Shown here piece after piece: positions 6,755 through 11,732 of a stretch of 11,732 nt of DNA (position 1 is the stretch's first letter; each line of letters opens with the position of its first letter). The stretch covers positions 174 through 11,905 of the forward strand of contig DPWD01000220.1 in the NCBI GenBank assembly GCA_003526465.1. Direction: 5' to 3'. The notes beneath the pieces were generated by a model. The model worked only from the letters and a program-made list of their open reading frames with translations. It was not told where the DNA came from and made no database searches. The translations under genes and the position numbers were made by a program. The DNA is from Hyphomonadaceae bacterium. Lineage in GTDB: Bacteria > Pseudomonadota > Alphaproteobacteria > Caulobacterales > Aquidulcibacteraceae.

Positions 6755-7813
6755 ATGGACGGAATGGAAGAACCAGCACAAGCGGCGGCGCCGCTCCGCT
6801 ATCCGTTAGGAGAGCCCCCGACGCCGGGCGTAGCGCGCGAGATCGCCCCCGGCGTGCATTGGGTGTGCATGCCGCTGCCGATCTCGCTGAAATGGATCAA
6901 TCTCTGGCTGCTGGCGGACGGCGATGGCTGGACAATCATCGACACCGGTCTGGCGCTCGAGGAATCGCGCGTGCATTGGCGCGCGGTCTTCGATGCAATG
7001 CTCGCCGGCAAACCGGTCAGGCGCGTCATCTGCACGCACATGCATCCCGACCATGTCGGGCTGGCCGGCTGGATTTGCCGCAAGTTCGGCGCGCCGCTTT
7101 GGATGAGCCGGCTCGAATATGTGACCTGCCGCATGCTTGTCGCCGACACCGGCCGCGAGGCGCCCGAGGACGGCGTGCGCTTCTTCCGCGGCGCCGGTTG
7201 GGATGAGCAAGCGATCGCGCACTACAAAGCGCGCTTCGGCGGCTTCGGCATGGCGGTCTCGCGGCTGCCGGATTCGTACCATCGCATCGGCGATGGCGAC
7301 GCGATCGATATCGGCGGCCGCCGCTGGTGCGTCATTACCGGCGCCGGCCATTGCCCCGAGCATGTCTGCCTCTGGCAGGAAGAGCTGAAGCTTTTCATCT
7401 CCGGGGACCAGGTGCTGCCGCGGATTTCCTCCAACGTTTCGGTGTTTCCAACCGAACCCGACGCCGACCCGCTCACGGACTGGATACGCTCCTGCGAAAA
7501 GTTGCACGCGGGTGTGCCCAGCGACGTCTTGGTGCTGCCCTCGCACAACGAGCCGTTCCACGGTCTGCACGAGCGGCTCCGCTCTCTCATTGAGGGTCAC
7601 GAACGCTCGCTCGAGCGCCTGCGCAAGCGCTTGCAGGAGAGCCCCAAGCGCGCCGTCGATCTGTTCGGCGCAATGTTCGCGCGCAAGATCGGTCCTGACG
7701 TGCTGGGGATGGCGACAGGGGAGACCATCGCCCATATGAATTGCCTGATCGGACGCGGGCTGGCGCGCGCGGTCAGGGACGAGGAAGGCGTGGTGCGTTA
7801 TGAATCCGTCTGA
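6755..7813 (+). CDS. MBL-fold metallo-hydrolase
   Basis: 352 aa. ATG 6755 follows GGAG (6742-6745) by about 9 nt; ATG 6764 is an alternative. The metallo-beta-lactamase fold is explicit: THMHPDH (94-100, the HxHxDH zinc motif), GAGHCPEH (197-203, third His), FISGDQVLP (214-222, bridging Asp218) and LPSHNEPFHG (261-270, last His). A C-terminal helical region (271-352) resembles the winged-helix tail of the glyoxalase-II/LACTB2-like branch. Such proteins hydrolyse thioesters, lactones or phosphoesters; substrate cannot be told here. Its last 14 bp overlap the small membrane-protein gene, so the two are probably co-expressed. Confidence 0.9.
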   Translation: MDGMEEPAQAAAPLRYPLGEPPTPGVAREIAPGVHWVCMPLPISLKWINLWLLADGDGWTIIDTGLALEESRVHWRAVFDAMLAGKPVRRVICTHMHPDHVGLAGWICRKFGAPLWMSRLEYVTCRMLVADTGREAPEDGVRFFRGAGWDEQAIAHYKARFGGFGMAVSRLPDSYHRIGDGDAIDIGGRRWCVITGAGHCPEHVCLWQEELKLFISGDQVLPRISSNVSVFPTEPDADPLTDWIRSCEKLHAGVPSDVLVLPSHNEPFHGLHERLRSLIEGHERSLERLRKRLQESPKRAVDLFGAMFARKIGPDVLGMATGETIAHMNCLIGRGLARAVRDEEGVVRYESV

Positions 7814-8105
7814 AGGCAAGAACCCCGAACACCGCTCCAACAATGCAATGCTTTGCTTCTGCCTGGGCGTCGGGCTTTGCGCCGCGGCGTATTTTTTTGG
7901 CATAGGCGCGGTGCTGGCGGCAGCGCTCAGCGGCGGCGACCCCGGAATCGTTGTCGGCGGCATGCTGGCGGCGGTGGGGTTGGTGCTGATGGGGGTCAGC
8001 GGTTTCGTGCTGATGGCGGTGGGCGGGGTGTGGATGGTGCTGCGCGTGATCGCCGACCAGAGCGGCGACGCCAACGAGAAACGCTATCGCGACGTGGAGC
8101 GTTGA
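7800..8105 (+). CDS. Small two-helix membrane protein, unknown function
   Basis: 101 aa, overlapping the MBL gene by 14 bp; GAGGAAGG lies upstream at a long distance. A polar N-terminus (1-16) precedes one hydrophobic segment (about 17-44), a short Gly/Asp turn (SGGDPG) and a second Gly/Val/Met-rich segment (about 49-84). A charged tail (DQSGDANEKRYRDVER) follows. I do not recognise a family. The Gly-rich hairpin layout is common among bacterial inner-membrane proteins of no known role. Confidence 0.65.
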   Translation: MNPSEGKNPEHRSNNAMLCFCLGVGLCAAAYFFGIGAVLAAALSGGDPGIVVGGMLAAVGLVLMGVSGFVLMAVGGVWMVLRVIADQSGDANEKRYRDVER

Positions 8106-8111
8106 TCCACT

Positions 8112-8139
8112 TTGCATTCCGCGCGTGTTGTGATACAAG
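8112..8139 (+). promoter_or_regulatory. Candidate promoter of the tRNA array
   Basis: TTGCAT (8112-8117) and TACAAG (8134-8139) lie 16 bp apart, immediately after the membrane-protein stop and about 175 bp before the first tRNA. The long leader contains a hairpin, AGCAGCG (8262-8268) with CGCTGCT (8280-8286). No other feature is seen in 8140-8261. Confidence 0.45.
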
Positions 8140-8315
8140 ACGCGCATGTTCGCGCTTCGCTTACACCTACTACGATACCTTAGTCGCTCATCATCTTGAT
8201 GCGCGCGGCGCTTTGTTGCGCCCTTGCGAGCCGGCCAATCCAATCTCTCGATAACGGAACAAGCAGCGTGCTTGCACAGCGCTGCTGTGTGGTCTTGCTC
8301 GCGCGCATGCTGAAT

Positions 8316-8404
8316 CGGCAGGTGGGTGAGTGACCGAAACCGTCGGGTTGTAGCCCCGATCCCCGTTTCGGGGCGCGTTGGTTTGAATCCAACCCTGCCG
8401 ACCA
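8316..8404 (+). tRNA. tRNA-Tyr(GTA)-like, unusual
   Basis: Acceptor CGGCAGG (8316-8322) pairs with CCTGCCG (8394-8400), then A73 and encoded CCA. D stem GGT/ACC (8325-8327, 8339-8341). Anticodon stem TCGGG/CCCGA with loop TTGTAGC, anticodon GTA at 8350-8352. Long variable arm CCCCG-TTT-CGGGG (8361-8373). T stem GTTGG/CCAAC with loop TTTGAAT. All stems pair. Oddities: C1-G72 instead of the bacterial Tyr G1-C72; G37 rather than A37; D-loop G18-A19 with U56 in the T loop, so the usual G19-C56 contact appears as A19-U56. That compensating change argues for a selected, folded RNA. Confidence 0.75.
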
Positions 8405-8407
8405 AGC

Positions 8408-8493
8408 GGAGGGTGGCGCGCTGCGGAGCGCAACTGGTCCCGAAAACCAGGCCAACGTAACCGTTGATGGTTCGACTCCATCACCCTCCGCCA
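8408..8493 (+). tRNA. tRNA-Ser(CGA)-like, degenerate
   Basis: Begins 3 nt after the preceding CCA. Acceptor GGAGGGT (8408-8414) pairs with ACCCTCC (8483-8489), then G73, the Ser discriminator, and CCA. Anticodon stem CTGGT/ACCAG encloses CCCGAAA: anticodon CGA at 8441-8443, but position 33 is C instead of the near-universal U. Variable arm AACG/CGTT. T arm GATGG-TTCGACT-CCATC is perfect. The D arm is compressed: a GCGC/GCGC stem with only a six-base loop (TGCGGA) and extra joining bases. It could be a poorly decoding tRNA or one with another use. Confidence 0.65.
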
Positions 8494-8498
8494 GTTTT

Positions 8499-8585
8499 GG
8501 AGCCGTGGCCGAGTGGTAAGGCGGCGGGTTGCTACCCCGTAGCACCTTCGGGTGTCGTCAGGTTCGAATCCTACCGGCTCCGCCA
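8499..8585 (+). tRNA. tRNA-Ser(GCT)-like
   Basis: The most regular of the five. Acceptor GGAGCCG (8499-8505) pairs with CGGCTCC (8575-8581), then G73 and CCA. The D arm GCC-GAGTGGTAA-GGC has GG. Anticodon stem GCGGG/CCCGT with loop TTGCTAC, anticodon GCT at 8531-8533. Variable arm CACC-TTCG-GGTG (8543-8554). T loop TTCGAAT is normal, but the T stem pairs only if C8559 is bulged (GT-C-AGG with CCTAC). Gaps to neighbours are 5 and 1 nt, so processing from a common precursor is expected. Confidence 0.8.
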
Positions 8586-8586
8586 C

Positions 8587-8662
8587 GCGGATGTGGCGCA
8601 ATGGCAGACGCGGCCATTCGAGAGGCGGCTTGTTGCGGGTTCAAGTCCCGCCATCCGCACCA
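8587..8662 (+). tRNA. tRNA-Leu(GAG)-like with a short variable loop
   Basis: Acceptor GCGGATG (8587-8593) pairs with CATCCGC (8652-8658), then A73 and CCA. The D arm GCG-CAATGGCAGA-CGC is strongly Leu-like. The best anticodon arm is GCCAT/GCGGC with loop TCGAGAG: anticodon GAG and C33, with an A-C mismatch and a T-G wobble next to the loop. The variable loop is only TTGTT, against the long arm normal for Leu. T arm GCGGG-TTCAAGT-CCCGC is perfect, and A15/U48 can form the Levitt pair. Alternative folding with an 8-base loop ATTCGAGA would give TCG (Arg) or CGA (Ser), so the anticodon is uncertain. Confidence 0.65.
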
Positions 8663-8727
8663 TCCTACGCTCGCGAAGCGCGCGTGGGATGTCCTCCGAA
8701 GCCTTGGCGGAGGAGGACTGCTTTCCG
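8663..8727 (+). repeat. REP-like double hairpin between tRNA genes
   Basis: Two adjacent inverted repeats. TCCTACGC (8663-8670) pairs with GCGTGGGA (8682-8689) with one G-T pair. Next, TCCTCCG (8692-8698) pairs with CGGAGGA across AAGCCTTGG (8699-8707). Paired palindromes of this kind are typical of dispersed repetitive extragenic elements. Whether copies exist elsewhere in the genome cannot be seen here. Confidence 0.5.
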
Positions 8728-8732
8728 CGCCA

Positions 8733-8808
8733 GCGCCGGTAGCCCAACGGCAGAGGCAGCGGGCTTAAAACCCGCAAAGTGCGAGTTCTACCCTCGCCCG
8801 GCGGACCA
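8733..8808 (+). tRNA. tRNA-Leu(TAA)-like with a short variable loop
   Basis: Acceptor GCGCCGG (8733-8739) pairs with CCGGCGG (8798-8804) except for a G1-G72 mismatch, then A73 and CCA. D arm GCC-CAACGGCAGA-GGC closely resembles that of the preceding gene. Anticodon stem GCGGG/CCCGC is perfect with loop CTTAAAA, anticodon TAA. The variable loop is AAAGT, class I size, whereas Leu(UAA) normally has a long arm. A15/U48 is possible. T stem GCGAG/CTCGC is perfect, but the loop TTCTACC has T57 where a purine is expected. Confidence 0.7.
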
Positions 8809-8854
8809 CTTCCAGGGTGCCCAGGTTCATGTTTCACGCGCTGCTGCGCCCTCT

Positions 8855-9208
8855 TCAGAAAACGAGCGTGCGGTCCGACGCGATCGTCTCCTCGGCGAGT
8901 TCATCCATCGTGCTGCGCTTCGCGCCTGCAAGCACTTCGCTCTCGGCGATCCCGCGTGCGTCCATGCAGGTTCCGCAGAGCAGGACCTTGCCCTTGCCAG
9001 CGAGCACGCGCTTCAGCATGCGTTCGACATTGTAATAGCCGTCCGGCGTCTTTTGATTGGCTTTGGCGGCCGCAACCGCGTCCGCCATTAGGAACACCGT
9101 GAGTTCAGCGTCAGGATCGCGCTTGAGGAGAGCGTGCGCGAGCCTAAGTGCATTGTAGCACCGCTCATCGCCATAAGGAGGGCCGTTCAGGATCAGAAGC
9201 GCTTTCAT
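8855..9208 (-). CDS. DsrE/DsrF-family small sulfur-relay-like protein
   Basis: 117 aa. ATG 9208 has AAGGG about 7 nt upstream. The N-terminus MKALLILNGPPYGDERCYNA, the middle VFLMADAVAAA (38-48) and KVLLCGTCMDARGI (74-87) match the DsrE superfamily (YchN/TusD-like alpha/beta fold). Cys78 and Cys81 form a CxxC near the usual active-cysteine strand, and Cys17 is also present. Relatives carry persulfide sulfur or act as trimers or hexamers of unclear role. It is the last gene of the minus-strand group, 72 bp after the methyltransferase stop. It converges on the tRNA array, 46 bp away, without a visible terminator. Confidence 0.85.
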   Translation of the reverse strand: MKALLILNGPPYGDERCYNALRLAHALLKRDPDAELTVFLMADAVAAAKANQKTPDGYYNVERMLKRVLAGKGKVLLCGTCMDARGIAESEVLAGAKRSTMDELAEETIASDRTLVF

Positions 9209-9280
9209 GCAAAGGCCCTTCTAGAGCAACCAGGCGTTCGGACGTTTGATGGCGATCAAGCGGCGCGGTCGATGGCGCGT

Positions 9281-9997
9281 TCAGCGATCCAGTGTCGGCT
9301 TCACCGCCGCCGCGACCAGGAACGCCGCCCCGAACAGCATCCGCCCTCCCAGCCATTGATCTATGGGCGCCATCAATCTGGCGGCGTAAGCCAGGGGCGG
9401 ATAGTAGATGCTGCCTCTGATTTCGGGCGTTTGAAGGCCGGCGTCCGCCATTATCCGCCGCAGTTCCGCCGCCGTGTGGAAATACGCGTCGCGCCAGCGT
9501 TTGGCGCCGAACAGTCCACGCGCGCGGCGAATGAGGCTCCACAGACTCAAGGCGCCGAGTTCGCCGATAACAAGTCGCCCGCCCGGCTTGAGCACGCGCA
9601 CCATTTCAGCGACGGCTCGCCTGCGATCCGGAACGAGGCAGAGCAACGCCGAAGCAAGGACGATGTCGAACTGCCCGTCCGCGAATGGCAGTTGTTCCAC
9701 GCGGCCAAGTAAGAGATGCATGGGGGCGGAGTGTTCGATCGACCGTGCTCGCGCGAGCGCTAGCATCTCTGGGTCGGCGTCGATGCCAGTGACGAGCGCA
9801 CCGCGCCCAGCGAATGCGATGGCGAGCGCGCCGTCCCCGCAGCCGACATCCAGCAACATTTTCCCCGATGCAGCGCCCGCGAGTTCAATGAGAAGCGCTT
9901 GCTCCAGTCGATCGGTGATGCGCCCGAGGGGGCTAGAACGCCATCGGCGATAGGCTTTAGCGAGCGAGTCGATTTCTGGCGCTGGCGCCTCCGGCAT
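9281..9997 (-). CDS. Class I SAM-dependent methyltransferase
   Basis: 238 aa. I start it at ATG 9997, one base after the TGA of the SHOCT gene (TGA-G-ATG), which implies translational coupling; the frame is open further upstream but overlaps that gene. Motif I is LLDVGCGDGALA (48-59). The acidic end of strand 2 is GIDADPEM (71-78, Asp73). QLPFADGQFDIVLAS (102-116) is motif II, and VRVLKPGGRLVIGE (133-146) is motif III. This is the UbiE/Methyltransf_11 pattern. The C-terminal part contains YYPPLAYAARLMAPIDQWLG, reminiscent of small-molecule or lipid methyltransferases. The substrate cannot be named. Confidence 0.88.
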   Translation of the reverse strand: MPEAPAPEIDSLAKAYRRWRSSPLGRITDRLEQALLIELAGAASGKMLLDVGCGDGALAIAFAGRGALVTGIDADPEMLALARARSIEHSAPMHLLLGRVEQLPFADGQFDIVLASALLCLVPDRRRAVAEMVRVLKPGGRLVIGELGALSLWSLIRRARGLFGAKRWRDAYFHTAAELRRIMADAGLQTPEIRGSIYYPPLAYAARLMAPIDQWLGGRMLFGAAFLVAAAVKPTLDR

Positions 9998-9998
9998 C

Positions 9999-10334
9999 TC
10001 ACTCGCCCAGGATGCCTCGGCGCTCCTCAAATTCGGCCTTGTCGATTTCTCCGCGCGCAAAACGCTCCTTGAGGATATCGAGCGCTGTCTTGGTTGGCGG
10101 CGAGGCTGTCGGCCCCTGCACGCCGCCGGACCAGCGAACCAAGATGAGCGCGAGCGCAATCGCCACGGCGAGCCCGACGATCATGAACAACGGTCCGAGA
10201 AACATGCCGTAACCTCCCCACCACATCATGTGCGGGCCGTATCGATCTGGCGACACTTGCGCCCACGCCGCGCTAGGCGTGAGGACGAAGACGGCGTTCG
10301 CTGCGGCGATAATCGCGCCGAGGGTTTTTGGCAT
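9999..10334 (-). CDS. SHOCT-domain membrane protein
   Basis: 111 aa, from ATG 10334 with AAGGGG about 9 nt upstream. A signal-peptide-like start (1-25, with AWA-Q as possible cleavage) is followed by a Trp/Tyr/Gly-rich segment (HMMWWGGYGMF), a membrane helix (about 46-67), a short linker and a C-terminal SHOCT motif (83-109: ALDILKERFARGEIDKAEFE). The 'short C-terminal' domain is a helical oligomerisation module common in small envelope proteins. The WWGGYG plus SHOCT architecture is common in proteins near copper or metal-stress genes, an association rather than a proven role. It is coupled to the methyltransferase by a one-base gap. Confidence 0.85.
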   Translation of the reverse strand: MPKTLGAIIAAANAVFVLTPSAAWAQVSPDRYGPHMMWWGGYGMFLGPLFMIVGLAVAIALALILVRWSGGVQGPTASPPTKTALDILKERFARGEIDKAEFEERRGILGE

Positions 10335-10338
10335 TGAC

Positions 10339-10464
10339 TTACCCCTTGATGCGAAGCGGAATTCCCATCATTGACGCTTCCACTTTTCTCAGGACGGCGA
10401 TTTGCGCTCGATCAAGCGGCGCGAGCCCGTGCTGACGCTCCGCTGTTTTTTCCGTGACCGGCAC
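10339..10464 (-). CDS. Possible 41-aa peptide upstream of the SHOCT gene
   Basis: A GTG-initiated frame ends in TAA four bases before the SHOCT start, and its last codons contain that gene's Shine-Dalgarno. The translation begins MPVTEKTAERQHGLAPLDRA and ends MMGIPLRIKG, a charged helix-forming sequence of reasonable composition. No strong ribosome site precedes the GTG, and an in-frame TGA lies 15 bases upstream. I recognise no family. It may be a leader peptide or the remnant of a longer gene. The rest of 10335-10599 (135 bp to the YbjQ gene) shows no convincing gene. Confidence 0.3.
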   Translation of the reverse strand: MPVTEKTAERQHGLAPLDRAQIAVLRKVEASMMGIPLRIKG

Positions 10465-10599
10465 AATTGAAATCCATCAGGATCGCGGGCGCTCTTACTT
10501 GGCCATTGCGCCCAGCGAGTTTTCCGATATCCACCGAGCGGACAATTCCACCTGTCAAATGACTCTAGATGAGTTGAACAAGCGCCAGGAGAACGCTGT

Positions 10600-10917
10600 A
10601 TGATCCTCTCAACCACATTCGAAGTGCACGGCCGTAGCGTCGCGCAGCACTTGGGCCTAGTGCGCGGCAACGTGGTGCGCTCGCGCTTCATTGGCCGCGA
10701 CATCGTCGCCGGCCTGCGCATGATTGTCGGAGGCGAGGTGCATGAATACACTAAGCTCTTGGCCGAAAGCCGCGAGCAGGCGCTCGACCGCATGGTCCAG
10801 CACGCCCAATCGCTGGGCGCCGATGCTGTTGTGGGGCTGCGTTTCGAAACTACCGACGCCGGCCAAGGCCAGGCCACCGAAGTCCTCGCTTACGGCACCG
10901 CGGTCAAACTCGCCTGA
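10600..10917 (+). CDS. YbjQ/UPF0145-family (DUF74) protein
   Basis: 105 aa. ATG 10600 follows AGGAGA (10587-10592) with a 7-nt spacing. The sequence matches the family throughout: MILSTTFEVHGRSV, LGLVRGNVVRSRFIGRDIVAGLR, GGEVHEYTKLLAESREQALDRM, ADAVVGLRFETT, and a C-terminal EVLAYGTAVKL. Members form a pentameric ring and are often labelled heavy-metal-binding by fold, without a proven reaction. It is transcribed divergently from the SHOCT group. Its last 28 bp overlap the 3' end of the opposing membrane-protein gene. Confidence 0.92.
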   Translation: MILSTTFEVHGRSVAQHLGLVRGNVVRSRFIGRDIVAGLRMIVGGEVHEYTKLLAESREQALDRMVQHAQSLGADAVVGLRFETTDAGQGQATEVLAYGTAVKLA

Positions 10918-11588
10918 GGGCGCGGCGAGGGAAGCGGCGCCGCGTGCAAGAGCCGCCACGCCGCCATCGCCACGATTCCCGCCGAAACATCGATGGTGAG
11001 TCCGAAAGCGAGCACGAACAGAACGTGGTGCCACAGCAGGTGCGATGCTGGCGCTGCCGCGAGGTCTCCGAGGCGCCAATCGGCGGCGCGGCGCAGCGCC
11101 CAGTCGAATACCAATAAGGCCGCGAGAGCGCCTGTTGCGAGCAGCACCCAAAGCGGAAGATGGGGCAGATCGAGCGGAAATCCCGCCACCATGTGCGGCG
11201 CGGTAAAGGCGACCAGCGCAAGCCCATAGAGCGGCGTCGCCCATGCATGCGCGAGCGCGCGCTGCTTGGCCTCGGCGGGATGGCCAGCGGACATGGCGAG
11301 ATCGCGCGCCCTTTCTGTGCTCCAGCGCGCATCGGCAAATACGCGCCAAACCAACAACACGCCAATGGCCGCGGCCGCTCCAACGAACGAATACGCAACC
11401 AAGGCGCCGAGAACAGGCCCCACGAGCGGCGCGATGCTTGCACGACGCGCGTTCACAAGCGCGTTGGCGCCAAGCAAAGCCAAAACGAAAAGCGCAAGCG
11501 GAGCGGCAATGGCTGAAACGCCGCCGATGGCGAGCGCGGCAAGGCCCGCTACGTGGTTAGGTATTCTCCCGTGCATGGCCCTCTGCAT
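10890..11588 (-). CDS. Multi-pass membrane protein, unknown family
   Basis: About 232 aa from ATG 11588, or 228 aa from ATG 11576, which has GAGGG only two bases upstream; a TTG at 11630 seems less likely. Hydrophobic segments lie at roughly VAGLAALAIGGVSAIAAPLA, LVGPVLGALVAYSFVGAAAA, LYGLALVAFTAPHMVAGF, LWVLLATGALAALLVFDWAL and HVLFVLAFGLTIDVSAGIVA, so five or more helices. Conserved-looking polar features are APHMVAGFPLDLPHLPLW and ASHLLWHHVLFVL, whose His residues could bind metal or heme. A basic cytoplasmic loop contains WSTERARDLAMSAGHPAEAK. I do not recognise the family. The C-terminus is encoded antisense to the end of the YbjQ gene. Confidence 0.65.
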   Translation of the reverse strand: MQRAMHGRIPNHVAGLAALAIGGVSAIAAPLALFVLALLGANALVNARRASIAPLVGPVLGALVAYSFVGAAAAIGVLLVWRVFADARWSTERARDLAMSAGHPAEAKQRALAHAWATPLYGLALVAFTAPHMVAGFPLDLPHLPLWVLLATGALAALLVFDWALRRAADWRLGDLAAAPASHLLWHHVLFVLAFGLTIDVSAGIVAMAAWRLLHAAPLPSPRPQASLTAVP

Positions 11589-11651
11589 GAGCCATCGTCG
11601 TGAATTGCACGTAAACGCGCGGCTAACCAAGCATTTACCATGATTGCAGCT

Positions 11652-11732
11652 TTAGTTGCGACGCCGGCGCGGTTCTTCTGCTGGCGGAGGCGGCTGCGCC
11701 GCAGCGGCGGCGGCAGCGGCTTCCGCTGCGGC
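11652..11732 (-). CDS. Possible C-terminal end of a gene, Ala/Pro-rich
   Basis: The minus-strand frame enters from the right edge and ends at TAA 11652-11654. It encodes an Ala run, then QPPPPAEEPRRRRN. Low-complexity Ala/Pro and basic tails of this kind end many alphaproteobacterial proteins, but 26 codons do not identify one. The plus strand is also open here (from ATG 11640), so the assignment is tentative. Confidence 0.35.
   Translation of the reverse strand, partial: AAAEAAAAAAAAQPPPPAEEPRRRRN

Noticed and set aside
8180..8601. Minus-strand open frames across the tRNA array that translate to protein-like text
   Set aside because: They are antisense readings of tRNA genes, as is the frame at 8571-8837 (containing AGLEPATS). 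Strings of this kind are a well-known annotation artefact.
9253..10423. 15-bp direct repeat CGATCAAGCGGCGCG at 9253-9267 and 10409-10423 flanking the methyltransferase and SHOCT genes
   Set aside because: Considered as an attachment-site or duplication scar. In GC-rich DNA one such 15-mer in this length is not far from chance, and no integrase or further flanking identity is present.
10389..10877. Minus-strand open frame of 162 codons opposite the YbjQ gene
   Set aside because: Low-complexity composition and antisense to a clearly recognised protein.
1..11732. CRISPR array, insertion sequence, integrase or rRNA
   Set aside because: No regularly spaced repeats, no transposase or integrase motifs in any convincing frame, and no rRNA-like stretch were seen.

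Overview
The window is GC-rich and reads as the chromosome or a large accessory region of an alphaproteobacterium, probably Hyphomicrobiales. I infer this from codon composition, the small DUF1127 protein, the Phd-type antitoxin and the glycan enzymes. There is no rRNA and no transposase, so genus cannot be judged.

Layout. 1-361: 5' part of a Phd/YefM antitoxin on the minus strand, running off the left edge, with a promoter whose 17-bp spacer is almost entirely filled by a 20-bp perfect palindrome. 500-2564: two plus-strand enzymes, a GH19 endolysin/chitinase-like protein and an alpha/beta hydrolase with a GHSLGG elbow. They share a homologous C-terminal domain of about 90 residues. 2810-3105: a 46-aa DUF1127 protein followed by an intrinsic terminator. 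3214-5347: a coupled three-gene glycan cassette (RmlC-like cupin, Gfo/Idh/MocA oxidoreductase, small GT2 glycosyltransferase). 5370-6617 (minus): a DUF2235 hydrolase converging on the cassette. 6755-8105: an MBL-fold hydrolase overlapping a two-helix membrane protein.

8112-8808: a promoter and five closely packed, CCA-encoding tRNA-like genes. My anticodon readings are Tyr(GTA), Ser(CGA), Ser(GCT), Leu(GAG) and Leu(TAA). Tyr, Ser and Leu are exactly the three bacterial families that normally have long variable arms, yet the two Leu-like genes have short ones. Several carry rare substitutions (C33 twice, an A19-U56 swap, C1-G72, T57). A REP-like double hairpin lies between the fourth and fifth. 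This is the most unusual part of the window.

8855-10464 (minus): a probable operon of a possible 41-aa peptide, a SHOCT-domain membrane protein, a SAM methyltransferase and a DsrE-family protein. 10600-10917: a YbjQ-family protein. 10890-11588 (minus): an unrecognised multi-pass membrane protein. 11652-11732 (minus): possibly the Ala/Pro-rich tail of a further gene.

The pieces look like an accessory mosaic: toxin-antitoxin, lysis-type enzymes, surface glycan genes, a DUF2235 lipase-like protein and a non-standard tRNA array. No single element boundary is visible.
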